A DNA stretch of 64,000 nucleotides from an uncultured bacterium (GCA_902780135.1 CACZEK010000002.1:62001-126000); one strand, 5' to 3'; positions 35,657 to 44,560 are shown, counted from the stretch's first letter. The notes: generated by a model not told the origin, from the letters alone. Numbers and translations are program-made.

Positions 35657-36952
35657 TCAGGATTCCTCAAGTTTTGCGTTCACGGAGAGCGCGTGGAGTT
35701 TGTCGAGGAGGTTTTCGTATCCGCGGAAGATCATGTCGGCGTTGTGGATCACGGACCTGCCGTGCGCGATGGTGGCGGCTACGATCATTGCCATGCCGGC
35801 GCGGATGTCGGGGCTGGACATCTCGCCGCCGTGAAGCGGGGAGGGGCCGGAGATGACCACGCGGTGCGGGTCGCAGACGATGGCGTTCGCGCCCATGGAG
35901 ATCAGGCGGTCGACGAAGTAGATGCGGCTCTCGAACATCTTTTCGAAGAAGAGGCAGGTGCCGCGCGCCTGGGTGGCGGCGACGATCATGCAGCTCATCA
36001 TGTCGCTGGGGAACTGCGGCCAGGGGCCGTCGGAGATGGTCGGGATCGCGCTGCCGAAGTCGTTCTGCACGCGGAGGTTCTGGTCCGGCTTCAGGATGAT
36101 GTGGTCGCGGTAGAACCGGAACTTGATGTTGAACTTCTCGTAGACGCGTTTCGCCATCCAGTAGTGCGCGGGCGGCAGTTTGCCTGTGATCTCGAGTCTG
36201 CCGCCCGTGGCCGCCGCCATGGCGAGGAAGCTGGCGGCTTCGATGTGGTCGGCGTCGATTGTGAATTCCGCGCCGTGCAGCTCGGAAACGCCCTCGATGA
36301 AGAGCGTGTTGGAGTCGATGCCGGTGATCTTCGCGCCCATGAGGTTCAGGAACTCGGCGAGCTGCTGCACGTGCGGTTCCGCGGCGGCGTTGCGGATGAC
36401 GGTCTTCCCCTTCGCGAGGACGGCGGCGATCAGGATGTGCTCGGTGGCGGTCACGCTGGCTTCGTCCAGGAAGATGTCCGCGCCGGAAAGCCCGTCTTTT
36501 TTGAGCTGGAAATGCACCACGGCGGTGTCCTGGTCGAACGTCTTCCCGATGCCGAGCTTCTCCAGCCCGTAGAAATGCGAATCGAGGCGGCGGCGTCCGA
36601 TGAAGTCGCCGCCGGGCAGTCCGATGAAGGATTCGCCGCAGCGCGCCGCCACCGCGCCGCCGAAGATGAAGGAAGCGCGGAGCGCGGCGCATTTTTTCGG
36701 GGGCAGGGAGGCGGAGTCGATGTCGCGGGCGCAGATGACGACCGTGGAGCCTTCGCGCTTCACGGACGCGCCGAGGTCGCGGGCGAGGTCGAGCATGACC
36801 TCGACGTCGAGGATCTTCGGCATGTTGTGGATGACGACCTCGTCGCGGGTGAGGATGGCGGCGGCGATGATCGGGAGCGCGGCGTTCTTGTTGCCGCCGG
36901 GCGTGATGACGCCGGAGACGCGTGCGGGGCCTTCAATGACGATGCTTTTCAT
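35657..36952 (-). CDS. murA: UDP-N-acetylglucosamine 1-carboxyvinyltransferase, Asp active-site type
   Basis: 431 residues. Lys22-Asn23 in PGGNKNAALP, the second-domain signature and the catalytic FPSDM segment show a complete EPSP-synthase-fold MurA, which transfers enolpyruvate to UDP-GlcNAc in the first step of peptidoglycan synthesis. The active loop reads LPGGDFIGRRRLDSH: Asp116 replaces the Cys (Cys115 in Escherichia coli) that fosfomycin alkylates. The same Cys-to-Asp change in Mycobacterium, Chlamydia and Borrelia keeps activity and gives resistance, so intrinsic fosfomycin resistance is expected. Between tsaE (73 bases upstream) and the methyltransferase. Confidence 0.94.
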   Translation of the reverse strand: MKSIVIEGPARVSGVITPGGNKNAALPIIAAAILTRDEVVIHNMPKILDVEVMLDLARDLGASVKREGSTVVICARDIDSASLPPKKCAALRASFIFGGAVAARCGESFIGLPGGDFIGRRRLDSHFYGLEKLGIGKTFDQDTAVVHFQLKKDGLSGADIFLDEASVTATEHILIAAVLAKGKTVIRNAAAEPHVQQLAEFLNLMGAKITGIDSNTLFIEGVSELHGAEFTIDADHIEAASFLAMAAATGGRLEITGKLPPAHYWMAKRVYEKFNIKFRFYRDHIILKPDQNLRVQNDFGSAIPTISDGPWPQFPSDMMSCMIVAATQARGTCLFFEKMFESRIYFVDRLISMGANAIVCDPHRVVISGPSPLHGGEMSSPDIRAGMAMIVAATIAHGRSVIHNADMIFRGYENLLDKLHALSVNAKLEES

Positions 36953-37025
36953 GATCGGGGGATTTCCTGTGGCTCAAAAACTGTGGCTTGTGTAAAAACG
37001 GTAACGTGAAAACGGAAACGCCGCA

Positions 37026-37493
37026 TCAGAACCCTGCGAGCGAGAGTTCGCGCTGGTCCCGGCCCTGGAGCGGGCGGAGCAGCAGATGCAGCGTGTGCGG
37101 CGGCAGGATGTCCATGATGCGCTCCGGCCATTCGACGAGCGTGTAGGCGCGCGGATCGTAGAGATATTCGTCCACGCCGAACGCCAGCGCGTTCGTCGAA
37201 TTGTCGATGCGGTAGAGGTCGAGGTGGTACAGCACGCCGCCGGGGAACGGGTACTCCTGCACGAGCGTGAACGTGGGGCTGCTCACGGGCTCGACGATGC
37301 CGAGCGCGCGGGCGAATCCGCGCGCGAAGACCGTCTTGCCCGCTCCGAGCGTGCCGTGCAGGGCGATGACCGTGCCGGGCGGGAGCTGCCGCGCGATCGC
37401 GGCGGCGGCGGCCTCGGTGCCTTCGGGGGAGTCCGAACGTACCGGGAGGCGCTGCGCCAGGATTGCGGCGAAACCTTGCATGTCGAAGCTCAT
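37026..37493 (-). CDS. tsaE: tRNA threonylcarbamoyladenosine biosynthesis ATPase TsaE
   Basis: 155 residues, usual length. Walker A GTLGAGKT at 47-54, then SSPTFTLVQEYPFPGGVLYHLDLYRI and LVEWPERI, all characteristic of TsaE, which supports the TsaBD complex making t6A37 in ANN-decoding tRNAs. The ATG overlaps the pyrC stop by four bases (37490-37493), tying it to the pyrimidine genes, an uncommon association. Confidence 0.93.
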   Translation of the reverse strand: MSFDMQGFAAILAQRLPVRSDSPEGTEAAAAAIARQLPPGTVIALHGTLGAGKTVFARGFARALGIVEPVSSPTFTLVQEYPFPGGVLYHLDLYRIDNSTNALAFGVDEYLYDPRAYTLVEWPERIMDILPPHTLHLLLRPLQGRDQRELSLAGF

Positions 37494-38812
37494 CGGGTTT
37501 CCTCGTCGGATTCGGATTCCTTCAGGAGCGAGAAGACGCAGACGCCGTCGACGAACGTCGCCATGGTGCGTCCCTTCGCGGCGTAGCCGTTGAACGGCGT
37601 GTTGCGGGACTTGGAGTAGAAGTCGTTCACGTCGACGACGTAGTCGCATTCCGGGTCGATGACCGTGACGTCCGCGGGCGCGCCGACGGAGAGCGTTCCG
37701 GCGTTGATGCCGAGGATGGTGGCGGGGCCGACCGTGAACTTGGAGATGACCTGCGACAGGGACAGGTAGTTTTTGTGGTAGAGTTCGGTGAGCGCGACGG
37801 GGACCGCGGTCTCCAGGCCGATGATGCCGAACGGCGCGTGGTCGAACTCGACGAGCTTCGCCGTCTGCGTGTGCGGGGCGTGGTCGGTGGCGATGGCGGC
37901 GATCGTGCCGTCCTGGAGCCCTTCGATGACCGCCATGCGGTCCTCTTCGGCGCGCAGAGGCGGGTTCATCTTGTAGTTCGTGTCGAACTTTTTGATCTCG
38001 ACGTCGGTGAGCGCGATGTGGTGGGGCGTGGCCTCGGCGGAGATGCGGACGCCGTCGGCCTGCGCGGCCCGGATCATGCGGACGGAGTTGCGGGAGCTGA
38101 CGTGCTGGATGTGGATCTTCCAGTTGGCGAGGCGGGAGAGGATGATGTCGCGCGCCACGATGACTTCCTCCGCGGCGGCGGGCATCGCCTTCATGCCGAG
38201 CAGGACGGACCAGTAGCCCTCGTGCATCACGCCGTCCCCGGCGAGGAATTTGTCCTCGCAGTGATCGAGGATGGGGAGCCCGAAGTTCCCCGCGTACTCG
38301 ACCACGTGCCGCATCAGCTCGTTGTTCTGGATGCAGGTGCCGTCGTCGGTGAGCGCGACGACTCCGGCGGCCTTGAGGCTGCCGACGGGCGACATTTCCT
38401 CGCCCTTGCGCCCGACGCTGAGCGCGCCGGAGGGCAGGACCTTCACCACGCCTTCGCGGGCGGAGAATTCCTTGATGTACTGGATGGTCCCGGCGTTGTC
38501 GGCGCAAGGGGATGTGTTCGGCATGGCGACGATGGAGGTGAAGCCGCCCGCGGCGGCCGCCATGGTGCCGGTGCGGATGGTCTCCGCGTCGGTGTTGCCG
38601 GGCTGGCGCAGATGCACGTGCATGTCGATCAGGCCGGGCGCGACGACGAGCCCGTTCAGGTTGATCGTTTCGGTCTCGTCGAGCGCGGGGTCGAAGGAGC
38701 CGGGTTCGACGATGCGGCCGTCTTTGATCCAGAGGTCGCCGGTGCGGTCGATGTGGTTGGCGGGGTCGATGATGCGCCCGCCCTTGAGGATCCAGGAGTT
38801 TTTCTTGTTCAT
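37490..38812 (-). CDS. pyrC: Dihydroorotase
   Basis: 440 residues, class I type. Zinc ligands His65 and His67 in LIDMHVHLRQPG, later His in LPILDHCEDK and IHIQHVSS, and Asp in IATDHAPHT. It cyclises carbamoyl aspartate to dihydroorotate. Overlaps pyrB by four bases upstream and tsaE by four downstream. The residue following the His-x-His pair (Arg) and the length match PyrC that associates with aspartate transcarbamoylase, which fits the gene order. Confidence 0.95.
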   Translation of the reverse strand: MNKKNSWILKGGRIIDPANHIDRTGDLWIKDGRIVEPGSFDPALDETETINLNGLVVAPGLIDMHVHLRQPGNTDAETIRTGTMAAAAGGFTSIVAMPNTSPCADNAGTIQYIKEFSAREGVVKVLPSGALSVGRKGEEMSPVGSLKAAGVVALTDDGTCIQNNELMRHVVEYAGNFGLPILDHCEDKFLAGDGVMHEGYWSVLLGMKAMPAAAEEVIVARDIILSRLANWKIHIQHVSSRNSVRMIRAAQADGVRISAEATPHHIALTDVEIKKFDTNYKMNPPLRAEEDRMAVIEGLQDGTIAAIATDHAPHTQTAKLVEFDHAPFGIIGLETAVPVALTELYHKNYLSLSQVISKFTVGPATILGINAGTLSVGAPADVTVIDPECDYVVDVNDFYSKSRNTPFNGYAAKGRTMATFVDGVCVFSLLKESESDEETR

Positions 38813-39738
38813 TTGAGGGCCCCCGCGACGAGGAAGAGGACGGCCATGCGGACTGCGAGGCCGTTGGTGACTTGTTCAAGGATGACGGACTGCGGGCCGT
38901 CGGCGACGGCGGAGTCGATCTCGACGCCCCGGTTGATGGGGCCGGGGTGCATGATGAGCGCGTCCTTCTTGATGTACCGGAGCGTTTCCGGGTGGATGCC
39001 GAAGAAGCGGGAGTATTCGCCGAGGCTGGGGAAATAGCCGCGCTGCTGGCGTTCGAGCTGGATGCGGAGCAGGTTGATGACGTCGGCGTCGGCGAGGGCG
39101 TCCTTGAGGTTGTGGCAGACGCGCACGCCGATCTGCTCGAATTCGCGCGGGACGAGCGTGGCGGGCCCGGCGAAGGTAACGTTCGCGCCGAGCTTGATGA
39201 GCCCCCAGACGTTGCTGCGCGCGACGCGGCTGTGGAGGATGTCGCCGACGATGACCACGTTCAGCCCTTCGATGCGGCCCTTCTTCTCGCGGATGGTGAA
39301 GATGTCGAGCAGCGCCTGCGTGGGATGGCTGTGCGCGCCGTCGCCCGCGTTCACCACGCCCATGTTGAGTTCGCGGGCGAGGAAGTTCGGGGCGCCGGTC
39401 GCCTGGTGGCGCATGACCACGATGTCGGCCTGGAGCGCCTGGATGTTCTTGAGCGTGTCAAGCAGGGTCTCGCCCTTGCGGAAACTGCTCACGTCGGCGT
39501 TCATGTTGATGATGTCGGCGCTGAGGCGCTGTTCGGCGAGCTCGAACGAGACGCGCGTGCGGGTGCTCGGCTCCACGAAGAGGTTCACCACGGTGCGGCC
39601 GCGGAGCGCAGGCACTTTCTTGACGTTCCGCTGGGAGACCTTCTTGAACTCTTCGGCAGTGTTCAGGATGTGCAGGATCTCGTCCCGGGAGAGGTCGTAG
39701 AGATCCAGCAGGTCCTTTTTCGTCCATTGAAAATCCAT
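38809..39738 (-). CDS. pyrB: Aspartate carbamoyltransferase catalytic subunit
   Basis: 309 residues. Carbamoyl phosphate-binding EPSTRTRVSFE (56-66), HPTQALLD and MHPGPINRGVEI. It makes N-carbamoyl aspartate. Start MDFQWTKK is preceded by AAGGA; the longer open frame upstream reads through pyrR and is not credible. No regulatory pyrI gene is adjacent. Twelve bases separate it from pyrR. Confidence 0.95.
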   Translation of the reverse strand: MDFQWTKKDLLDLYDLSRDEILHILNTAEEFKKVSQRNVKKVPALRGRTVVNLFVEPSTRTRVSFELAEQRLSADIINMNADVSSFRKGETLLDTLKNIQALQADIVVMRHQATGAPNFLARELNMGVVNAGDGAHSHPTQALLDIFTIREKKGRIEGLNVVIVGDILHSRVARSNVWGLIKLGANVTFAGPATLVPREFEQIGVRVCHNLKDALADADVINLLRIQLERQQRGYFPSLGEYSRFFGIHPETLRYIKKDALIMHPGPINRGVEIDSAVADGPQSVILEQVTNGLAVRMAVLFLVAGALK

Positions 39739-39749
39739 GTGGGGGGTCC

Positions 39750-40307
39750 TTATTGTTTTTTGACCTTGAAAACGCTGTCGGTGCCGCTGCATTCGGCCCA
39801 GTCCATGCAGACGCGCCATTCCGGGCCGACCGAGACTTTCATCCCGACGTAGTCGGCGTGGATGGGGAACTCGCGCCCGCCGCGGTCGATGAGCGCGGCG
39901 AGGCGGATCTGGTCGGGACGCCCGAAGTCGGTCAGGGCGTCCAGCGCGGCGCGGACGCTGCGTCCGCTCTGGAGCACGTCGTCCGTGAGGATGATGATCT
40001 TGTCGTTGATGTCGAACGGGATGGTGGTCTCCCGGATCATGGGGAGCGTCTTCCGTTTGCCGATGTCGTCGCGGTACATGGAGATGTCGAGCGCGCCGAC
40101 GTCGATCTCGTGCCCGAGACGTTCGCGGATGCCGCGCGCGATGCGTTTGGCGAGGGGAACGCCGCCCGCCTGGATGCCGATCAGCGCGACGGATTCCTGC
40201 GGGTCGTCCGCGATGTGCTCGCAGATGGCCTCCGTCATTTTCGCGATGGCCTCCGTGATGCAGTCGCCTTCGAACATGATTTCGTGTTCAGATTCGTTGT
40301 CGTTCAT
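39750..40307 (-). CDS. pyrR: PyrR: pyrimidine operon regulator / uracil phosphoribosyltransferase
   Basis: 185 residues. PRPP-binding loop IIILTDDVLQSGRSVRAAL (104-122) and LAALIDRGGREFPIHADYVG are diagnostic of PyrR, an RNA-binding attenuation protein with uracil phosphoribosyltransferase activity. It is the first gene of the run pyrR-pyrB-pyrC-tsaE-murA-methyltransferase-GT87. Start MNDNESEH preferred; the upstream in-frame Met falls within the structured leader. Control through the leader hairpins at 40359-40406 is likely but unproven. Confidence 0.92.
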   Translation of the reverse strand: MNDNESEHEIMFEGDCITEAIAKMTEAICEHIADDPQESVALIGIQAGGVPLAKRIARGIRERLGHEIDVGALDISMYRDDIGKRKTLPMIRETTIPFDINDKIIILTDDVLQSGRSVRAALDALTDFGRPDQIRLAALIDRGGREFPIHADYVGMKVSVGPEWRVCMDWAECSGTDSVFKVKKQ

Positions 40308-40358
40308 GCGTGATGTTCCTGTCCGGATGTGTGGTGGCCGCCGCCCCGGGGATTCGAG

Positions 40359-40406
40359 GCGCACGCGTTGTGCGCGTTCGCGCGCGGGCGAAATGGCGCG
40401 CGCGAA
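40359..40406 (-). promoter_or_regulatory. Structured leader of the pyr run
   Basis: Two hairpins in the 100-base leader of pyrR: TTCGCGCGC/GCGCGCGAA (40377-40385, 40398-40406) and GCGCAC/GTGCGC (40359-40364, 40370-40375). No U tract follows, so it is not an ordinary attenuator terminator. A weak promoter (CTGGAA, 17 bases, TATTGT at 40421-40426, minus strand) precedes it. Confidence 0.4.
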
Positions 40407-40490
40407 GTCCGGCCCTTTTACAATAACGCCGAATCGCGGAATATTCCAGTTGACATTTCATTTTTTCCATAAAAAAAACGGGATAAAAAC

Positions 40491-40519
40491 TTGATTTTGT
40501 CCGCAAGCGGGGGTATACT
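40491..40519 (+). promoter_or_regulatory. Promoter for the secreted protein at 40606
   Basis: TTGATT (40491-40496), 17-base spacer, TATACT (40514-40519). Confidence 0.55.
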
Positions 40520-40605
40520 AATAAGAAAGCAGGGCGTCCGCCGCATGTCCGCGGGGGATTCCGGCTTTTCGTCCCAGTTCAAGACACCGAGGAGTTTTTG
40601 AAACC

Positions 40606-41235
40606 ATGCTTCGTTTCCGTTTTATCCTGATCGCCGCCGCGCTCGCAGTGTCCGCACCGCTTTTCGTCAACGCGCAGACTTCCGGCGCGGAAGCCTCGGC
40701 CGCATCCGTGGCGAAAGCCTCCGAGAAGATCACCGCCGTGCCGTTCCGCGCGGGCACGATCCTTTCCGCCGAGATCGGCAAGCTGAAACCGGCGTTCGAC
40801 GTCGAATCCGAGTTCGACAAACCCGCGATCGAGAATCCCGCCTGGATCGAGCTGATCGTGAAGCTGGACAGCGGACGCAGCCTCAGCAGGTTCGACTATG
40901 AGATCGTCGGCAAGAACGGCTCCTATCCGTGCTTCGCGGTCGCCGAGGGCGCCGACGGCTATTCCGTCGACCCGGAAAAATGGATCATCAAGACGTCGTC
41001 CCCGTTAAGATATTACCGTCTGCTCTTCCCCGTGAGGCAGGACGAGATCGCCGCGGCGAAGAAGGAGCTGCTGCCCGTGACGCTGAAAGTGAAGCTCTAC
41101 GATACCACGCTCCCGCCCGCCTCGTTCCAGGTGCGCGTGATGCCGGAAGGAAAGAACTTCACACGCGTGTCCTCCGTCCGTCCCGAAGGTCTCTGCAACA
41201 TGACCTACCACGAGGCGTTCGAGTCCGGCAAATAA
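40606..41235 (+). CDS. Secreted protein of unknown function
   Basis: 209 residues. Signal peptide MLRFRFILIAAALAVSAPLF with cleavage near VNA-QTSG. The mature part is beta-rich without recognised motifs (NPAWIELIVKLDSGRSLSRF, KWIIKTSSPLRYYRLLFPV). A single Cys in each half (SYPCFAV and GLCNMT) could form a disulphide. It has its own promoter and terminator and stands alone between convergent neighbours. Probably periplasmic; no function can be assigned. Confidence 0.75.
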   Translation: MLRFRFILIAAALAVSAPLFVNAQTSGAEASAASVAKASEKITAVPFRAGTILSAEIGKLKPAFDVESEFDKPAIENPAWIELIVKLDSGRSLSRFDYEIVGKNGSYPCFAVAEGADGYSVDPEKWIIKTSSPLRYYRLLFPVRQDEIAAAKKELLPVTLKVKLYDTTLPPASFQVRVMPEGKNFTRVSSVRPEGLCNMTYHEAFESGK

Positions 41236-41268
41236 AGGCTGTTAAGCTCGATTTCTGTTCAGGAAAAT

Positions 41269-41300
41269 GCCTCCGTCCGGCGAAGGGCGGAGGCTTTTTT
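41269..41300 (+). terminator. Terminator between convergent genes
   Basis: GCCTCCGTCC (41269-41278) pairs with GGGCGGAGGC (41285-41294; one G-U), then TTTTTT. Confidence 0.85.
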
Positions 41301-41321
41301 CATCGAGTCGTCTTTTTCCTG

Positions 41322-44300
41322 TCACGCCAGCGTCGCGAGGTCCTGACAGGCGGAAATACCGTTCAGGTCCGCGAGGAAAGTTCCGGAAGGATCGGCGAGG
41401 ACGTCCGCATCGGCGTACTGAGCAAAGCTCAGGTCGTCCGACATGGCGAGCGCATCGGAGGTCTCCGGCATGGCGAGCGAGGAGGCAGCAGAAGCGGTCT
41501 CCGGCATGGCGAGAGCGGAAACCTTCGGAGCAGCACCGGTGTAGAGGAACACGGTGTAATCGTTGCCATTCCCTTTTCCACTTACTGCGATGTAGTAGTC
41601 GCCCGGCGTCAAACTTCTCGTGTAATTCCCCCATGACAATTCCTCTGTGTACGGGCCTCCTTTTCTTTGCTGTGTAGGCGGCAAATTCGGTATTGACTTG
41701 CGGTTTTCTGGAACAGAAACCAGCTTATACTCTCCCTCATTCTCCTCAAGTTTGTAAATTTTGAGAAACAGCTTATCAGAATAATGAAGCTCGGCTTTGA
41801 GGCAATTGTAGAGATGTCCTTTATCTTCTATCGAGATTTTATAGTAGTCGACGGGGTCGTCATAGCCGACCCAGCCGGTAAGCATCATGCCTTTGTCTTC
41901 GTCGAACGCTCCGAGGTCGCAGAACAGGCTGCTGTCCGCTCCGTTCGTTGCGAGATCGTCCCAGTCGTTGCTGTGGTCGGCATTGTTCCGGGCGAAGACG
42001 CAGTCATCCTGGTTGACCGAGATGTTGTAATACGCGCTGCCGCCGGCATCCGGATTCAGCGACTCCATGGAGATGAAGTATTGTTCGTCTGCATTCAGCA
42101 TGATCCCCGGCATCGTCAGATGGAATCCGCCGGTTTCCGGATCCGGGAGAAGCTCCGCCGAGTAAAAGCTGTTCAAGCAGTAATCATTTTTATCGCGGTC
42201 GAATCCAAGCATGCCGATCGAGAACCGTGCGGCGTCGGTGCTGTCGATGCTGAGGCTCAGCTGCGTTTTGACCGTCAGAACGATCGCCGCATAATCGGAT
42301 GCGTCTCCCTGGCCGACGAAGTTATGGAACACCGTGCCGTTATACTCGAAGCTGACGTCTTTGTCCACGACGATCTCTTCCATGTCCTCTTTCACAAGGA
42401 TGGAGGAGTCCGTCACATCCGTGTTTTTTACAGGATCTCCATATTCATTTTTTTCATCTTTGGAAAGCGAGTTGTTCCAGCCGTCGTCGGGGGCTTTCTG
42501 GTCCGGTCCGTAAACCGTGCCGTATACGGTCCCCGCCTCACCATAAAACATGCTCTTTTCGTCGAGCGTCACTTCATAATAGGCGTCTCCGCCCTTCGCG
42601 GCGGTTGTGGACTGCACGCAGATATAGTATTCGCCCTTTGCGAGCTGGATTGCCGTGGTCTTCTTGGAATAGTCCCATTCCGGGTCAACCCATTCGTTAT
42701 CGGCGCTGTCATATTGTTTTGGGCTTTTCGGCGTCGTCACCGTCTGGACTTTTTTCAGGGAATAGCTGCCCAGACTTCCGACAAGCTTGTAGATCGTGAA
42801 TTTCACCGGATCGCAGGCGTTGATCTGGAATTTCAGCTTCGCCTTGCCGGCGAGCGAAAACTTGTAGTAGTCGTACGGATCGCCGTAGCCTACCCAGCCG
42901 GAAATGATTTTCTTGTCGGCTTGGAGCGGTCCGGCGGCGACGAGTTGTTTCGACGCGGCGCCAACTTCCTTATAGTCGCGCCAGTCGTCGACGCTACCGT
43001 TCTCATTGCCGAAGAAGGAACTCTTTTCCTTGTCGATCTCCAGAGAATACTCCGCATTTCCGCCCTTCGATGCGTTCCTGGACTTCACGCAGATATAGTA
43101 TTCTCCTTTCTCGAACAGTTTCCCCTTTGCTGCCGCGGCATAGATCCAATCCTCGTATTTGCTCGAATGCTTTTCGGGCGAAATGGAGAGGATATTTTTC
43201 CGGTACGTATTTCCCCGCTTGTCCGTTGCGAGTTGGAAAATGGTAAACTTCACGAGATCGTCGGCCAGGGCCGTGAAGGAAAGGCGCGCGGCCCGATCGA
43301 GCGTGAAGACCCTGTAGTCGGATTCATCGCCGAATCCGACCCAGTCGCGGAACGACCAGTTGCTGAATGAATTCGGGGAACCGAGCCTGTACGCATCATT
43401 GCTCTGGACATCTTCCAGCTTATCGTCGTCGTTGTTGCAATGGGGGCCGGGGAACATGCTGTCGGAGGCAAGATACACGATGTAGTCGGCGCTGCCGCCC
43501 TTCGCGGCGTTCGTGGACTCCACGGAGAAGAAATAGGTCCCTTGGGCAAGCGCTCTGCATTCGGTCTTCACATAAAGATTGTATTCGCCGCCCTTTTTCT
43601 CTTCCGGCTTCACGGAGAAGACCTTTTCCAGAGTTTGCGTGTCCGTATTCAGCATCCACAGCGTGAACCTCGTCGAGTCGGAGGAACTGACTCTGAAACT
43701 GAGCGCAGCCTTTTTCTCCAGGGTAAACTTCCGGTAGGCGATATCGTCGCCGCAGCCGACCCAGCCTTCCGCCAGAACATCGTAGATCGGAGCGGATATC
43801 ACGCCCAAATTGTATTCGTTATCCGGATCTGCATTCTGATGGATGGTCAGCCAGTTGTTGTCTTCGGGCTCGCTCTTGACGCCGAAGAAGATGCTGTTGT
43901 CTTCGAGGTACACGTTGTATCTGGAGTCGACGGTCTTGTCCTTTGCCTGCACCGAGATAAAATAATCCCCGGAAGTCAGCAGAAACGCCTTGGTCGTCGC
44001 GGAATAATTCTTTTCGGGATACTCCCAATACCAGTCTCCATCCTCGTCCTTCACTTTTTTCTTCTTGGCTTTCGACAGCGACCCCGTAGAGATCGACTCC
44101 AGCGTGCCGTCCGCATACCGGTAGATCGTATATTTCGCCGTCGTGTCGGCGTTCACCGTGAAGAACAGTTTCGTCGGTTCCTCAAGCTTGAACCGCATAT
44201 AGTCGATCTTGTCCTCGTTCTTGTCAATCCAGTCGTCAAATATCGCGACTTCCGTATCGCCGTCGGTCAGAGTTCTGACCTTGTCGTCTTCCAGATTGAG

Positions 44301-44348
44301 GAGCTCCTGCCAGTTGTCGTCGCGAGTGTTCAGGTCGTTGCCGGGCAT
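41322..44348 (-). CDS. Large protein of six PPC-like modules
   Basis: 1008 residues, no signal peptide. Six modules of about 140-190 residues, anchored at DWIDKNEDKIDYMRF (near 40), GWVGCGDDIAYRKF (194), DWVGFGDESDYRVF (334), GWVGYGDPYDYYKF (484), NFVGQGDASDYAAI (675) and GWVGYDDPVDYYKI (825). Each also has a KFTIYKL-type strand, a GEYYICVxS strand and usually KGG-A-Y. The tail (about 910-1008) is Ala/Met/Asp-rich with two AMPET repeats and ends LATLA. The modules match those of the protein at 16728-19847. The ATG at 44348 is preceded by AAAGGA; an ATG eight codons upstream lacks a ribosome site. Probably exported and surface located; partner unknown. Confidence 0.75.
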   Translation of the reverse strand: MPGNDLNTRDDNWQELLNLEDDKVRTLTDGDTEVAIFDDWIDKNEDKIDYMRFKLEEPTKLFFTVNADTTAKYTIYRYADGTLESISTGSLSKAKKKKVKDEDGDWYWEYPEKNYSATTKAFLLTSGDYFISVQAKDKTVDSRYNVYLEDNSIFFGVKSEPEDNNWLTIHQNADPDNEYNLGVISAPIYDVLAEGWVGCGDDIAYRKFTLEKKAALSFRVSSSDSTRFTLWMLNTDTQTLEKVFSVKPEEKKGGEYNLYVKTECRALAQGTYFFSVESTNAAKGGSADYIVYLASDSMFPGPHCNNDDDKLEDVQSNDAYRLGSPNSFSNWSFRDWVGFGDESDYRVFTLDRAARLSFTALADDLVKFTIFQLATDKRGNTYRKNILSISPEKHSSKYEDWIYAAAAKGKLFEKGEYYICVKSRNASKGGNAEYSLEIDKEKSSFFGNENGSVDDWRDYKEVGAASKQLVAAGPLQADKKIISGWVGYGDPYDYYKFSLAGKAKLKFQINACDPVKFTIYKLVGSLGSYSLKKVQTVTTPKSPKQYDSADNEWVDPEWDYSKKTTAIQLAKGEYYICVQSTTAAKGGDAYYEVTLDEKSMFYGEAGTVYGTVYGPDQKAPDDGWNNSLSKDEKNEYGDPVKNTDVTDSSILVKEDMEEIVVDKDVSFEYNGTVFHNFVGQGDASDYAAIVLTVKTQLSLSIDSTDAARFSIGMLGFDRDKNDYCLNSFYSAELLPDPETGGFHLTMPGIMLNADEQYFISMESLNPDAGGSAYYNISVNQDDCVFARNNADHSNDWDDLATNGADSSLFCDLGAFDEDKGMMLTGWVGYDDPVDYYKISIEDKGHLYNCLKAELHYSDKLFLKIYKLEENEGEYKLVSVPENRKSIPNLPPTQQRKGGPYTEELSWGNYTRSLTPGDYYIAVSGKGNGNDYTVFLYTGAAPKVSALAMPETASAASSLAMPETSDALAMSDDLSFAQYADADVLADPSGTFLADLNGISACQDLATLA

Positions 44349-44444
44349 TTGTGCGGTCCTTTCCGTCGGCATATCCGGGGGGGATCGGACATCGGCCGAT
44401 ATGAATGGTTCATGTTCGTTATTTGCTGATGGTATAATATGGAT

Positions 44445-44472
44445 AATATAATTCCTGCCAGGAAAATGTCAA
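44445..44472 (-). promoter_or_regulatory. Promoter with palindromic spacer for the six-module protein
   Basis: Minus strand: TTGACA (44467-44472), 16-base spacer, TATATT (44445-44450). The spacer holds the perfect palindrome TTCCTGCCAGGAA (44452-44464), a possible operator. Confidence 0.6.
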
Positions 44473-44525
44473 GGATTTATTCTCTGTTTTTGCAGAGAAG
44501 GGTAAAAGACGATTCCATAAAAAAG

Positions 44526-44560
44526 CTTCCCTGCCGGGGCTGAACCGGAGGGAAGTTTTT
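44526..44560 (-). terminator. Terminator of the acyltransferase gene
   Basis: CTTCCCT-G-CCGG (44526-44537) pairs with CCGG-AGGGAAG (44545-44555), with T tracts on both strands. Confidence 0.8.
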
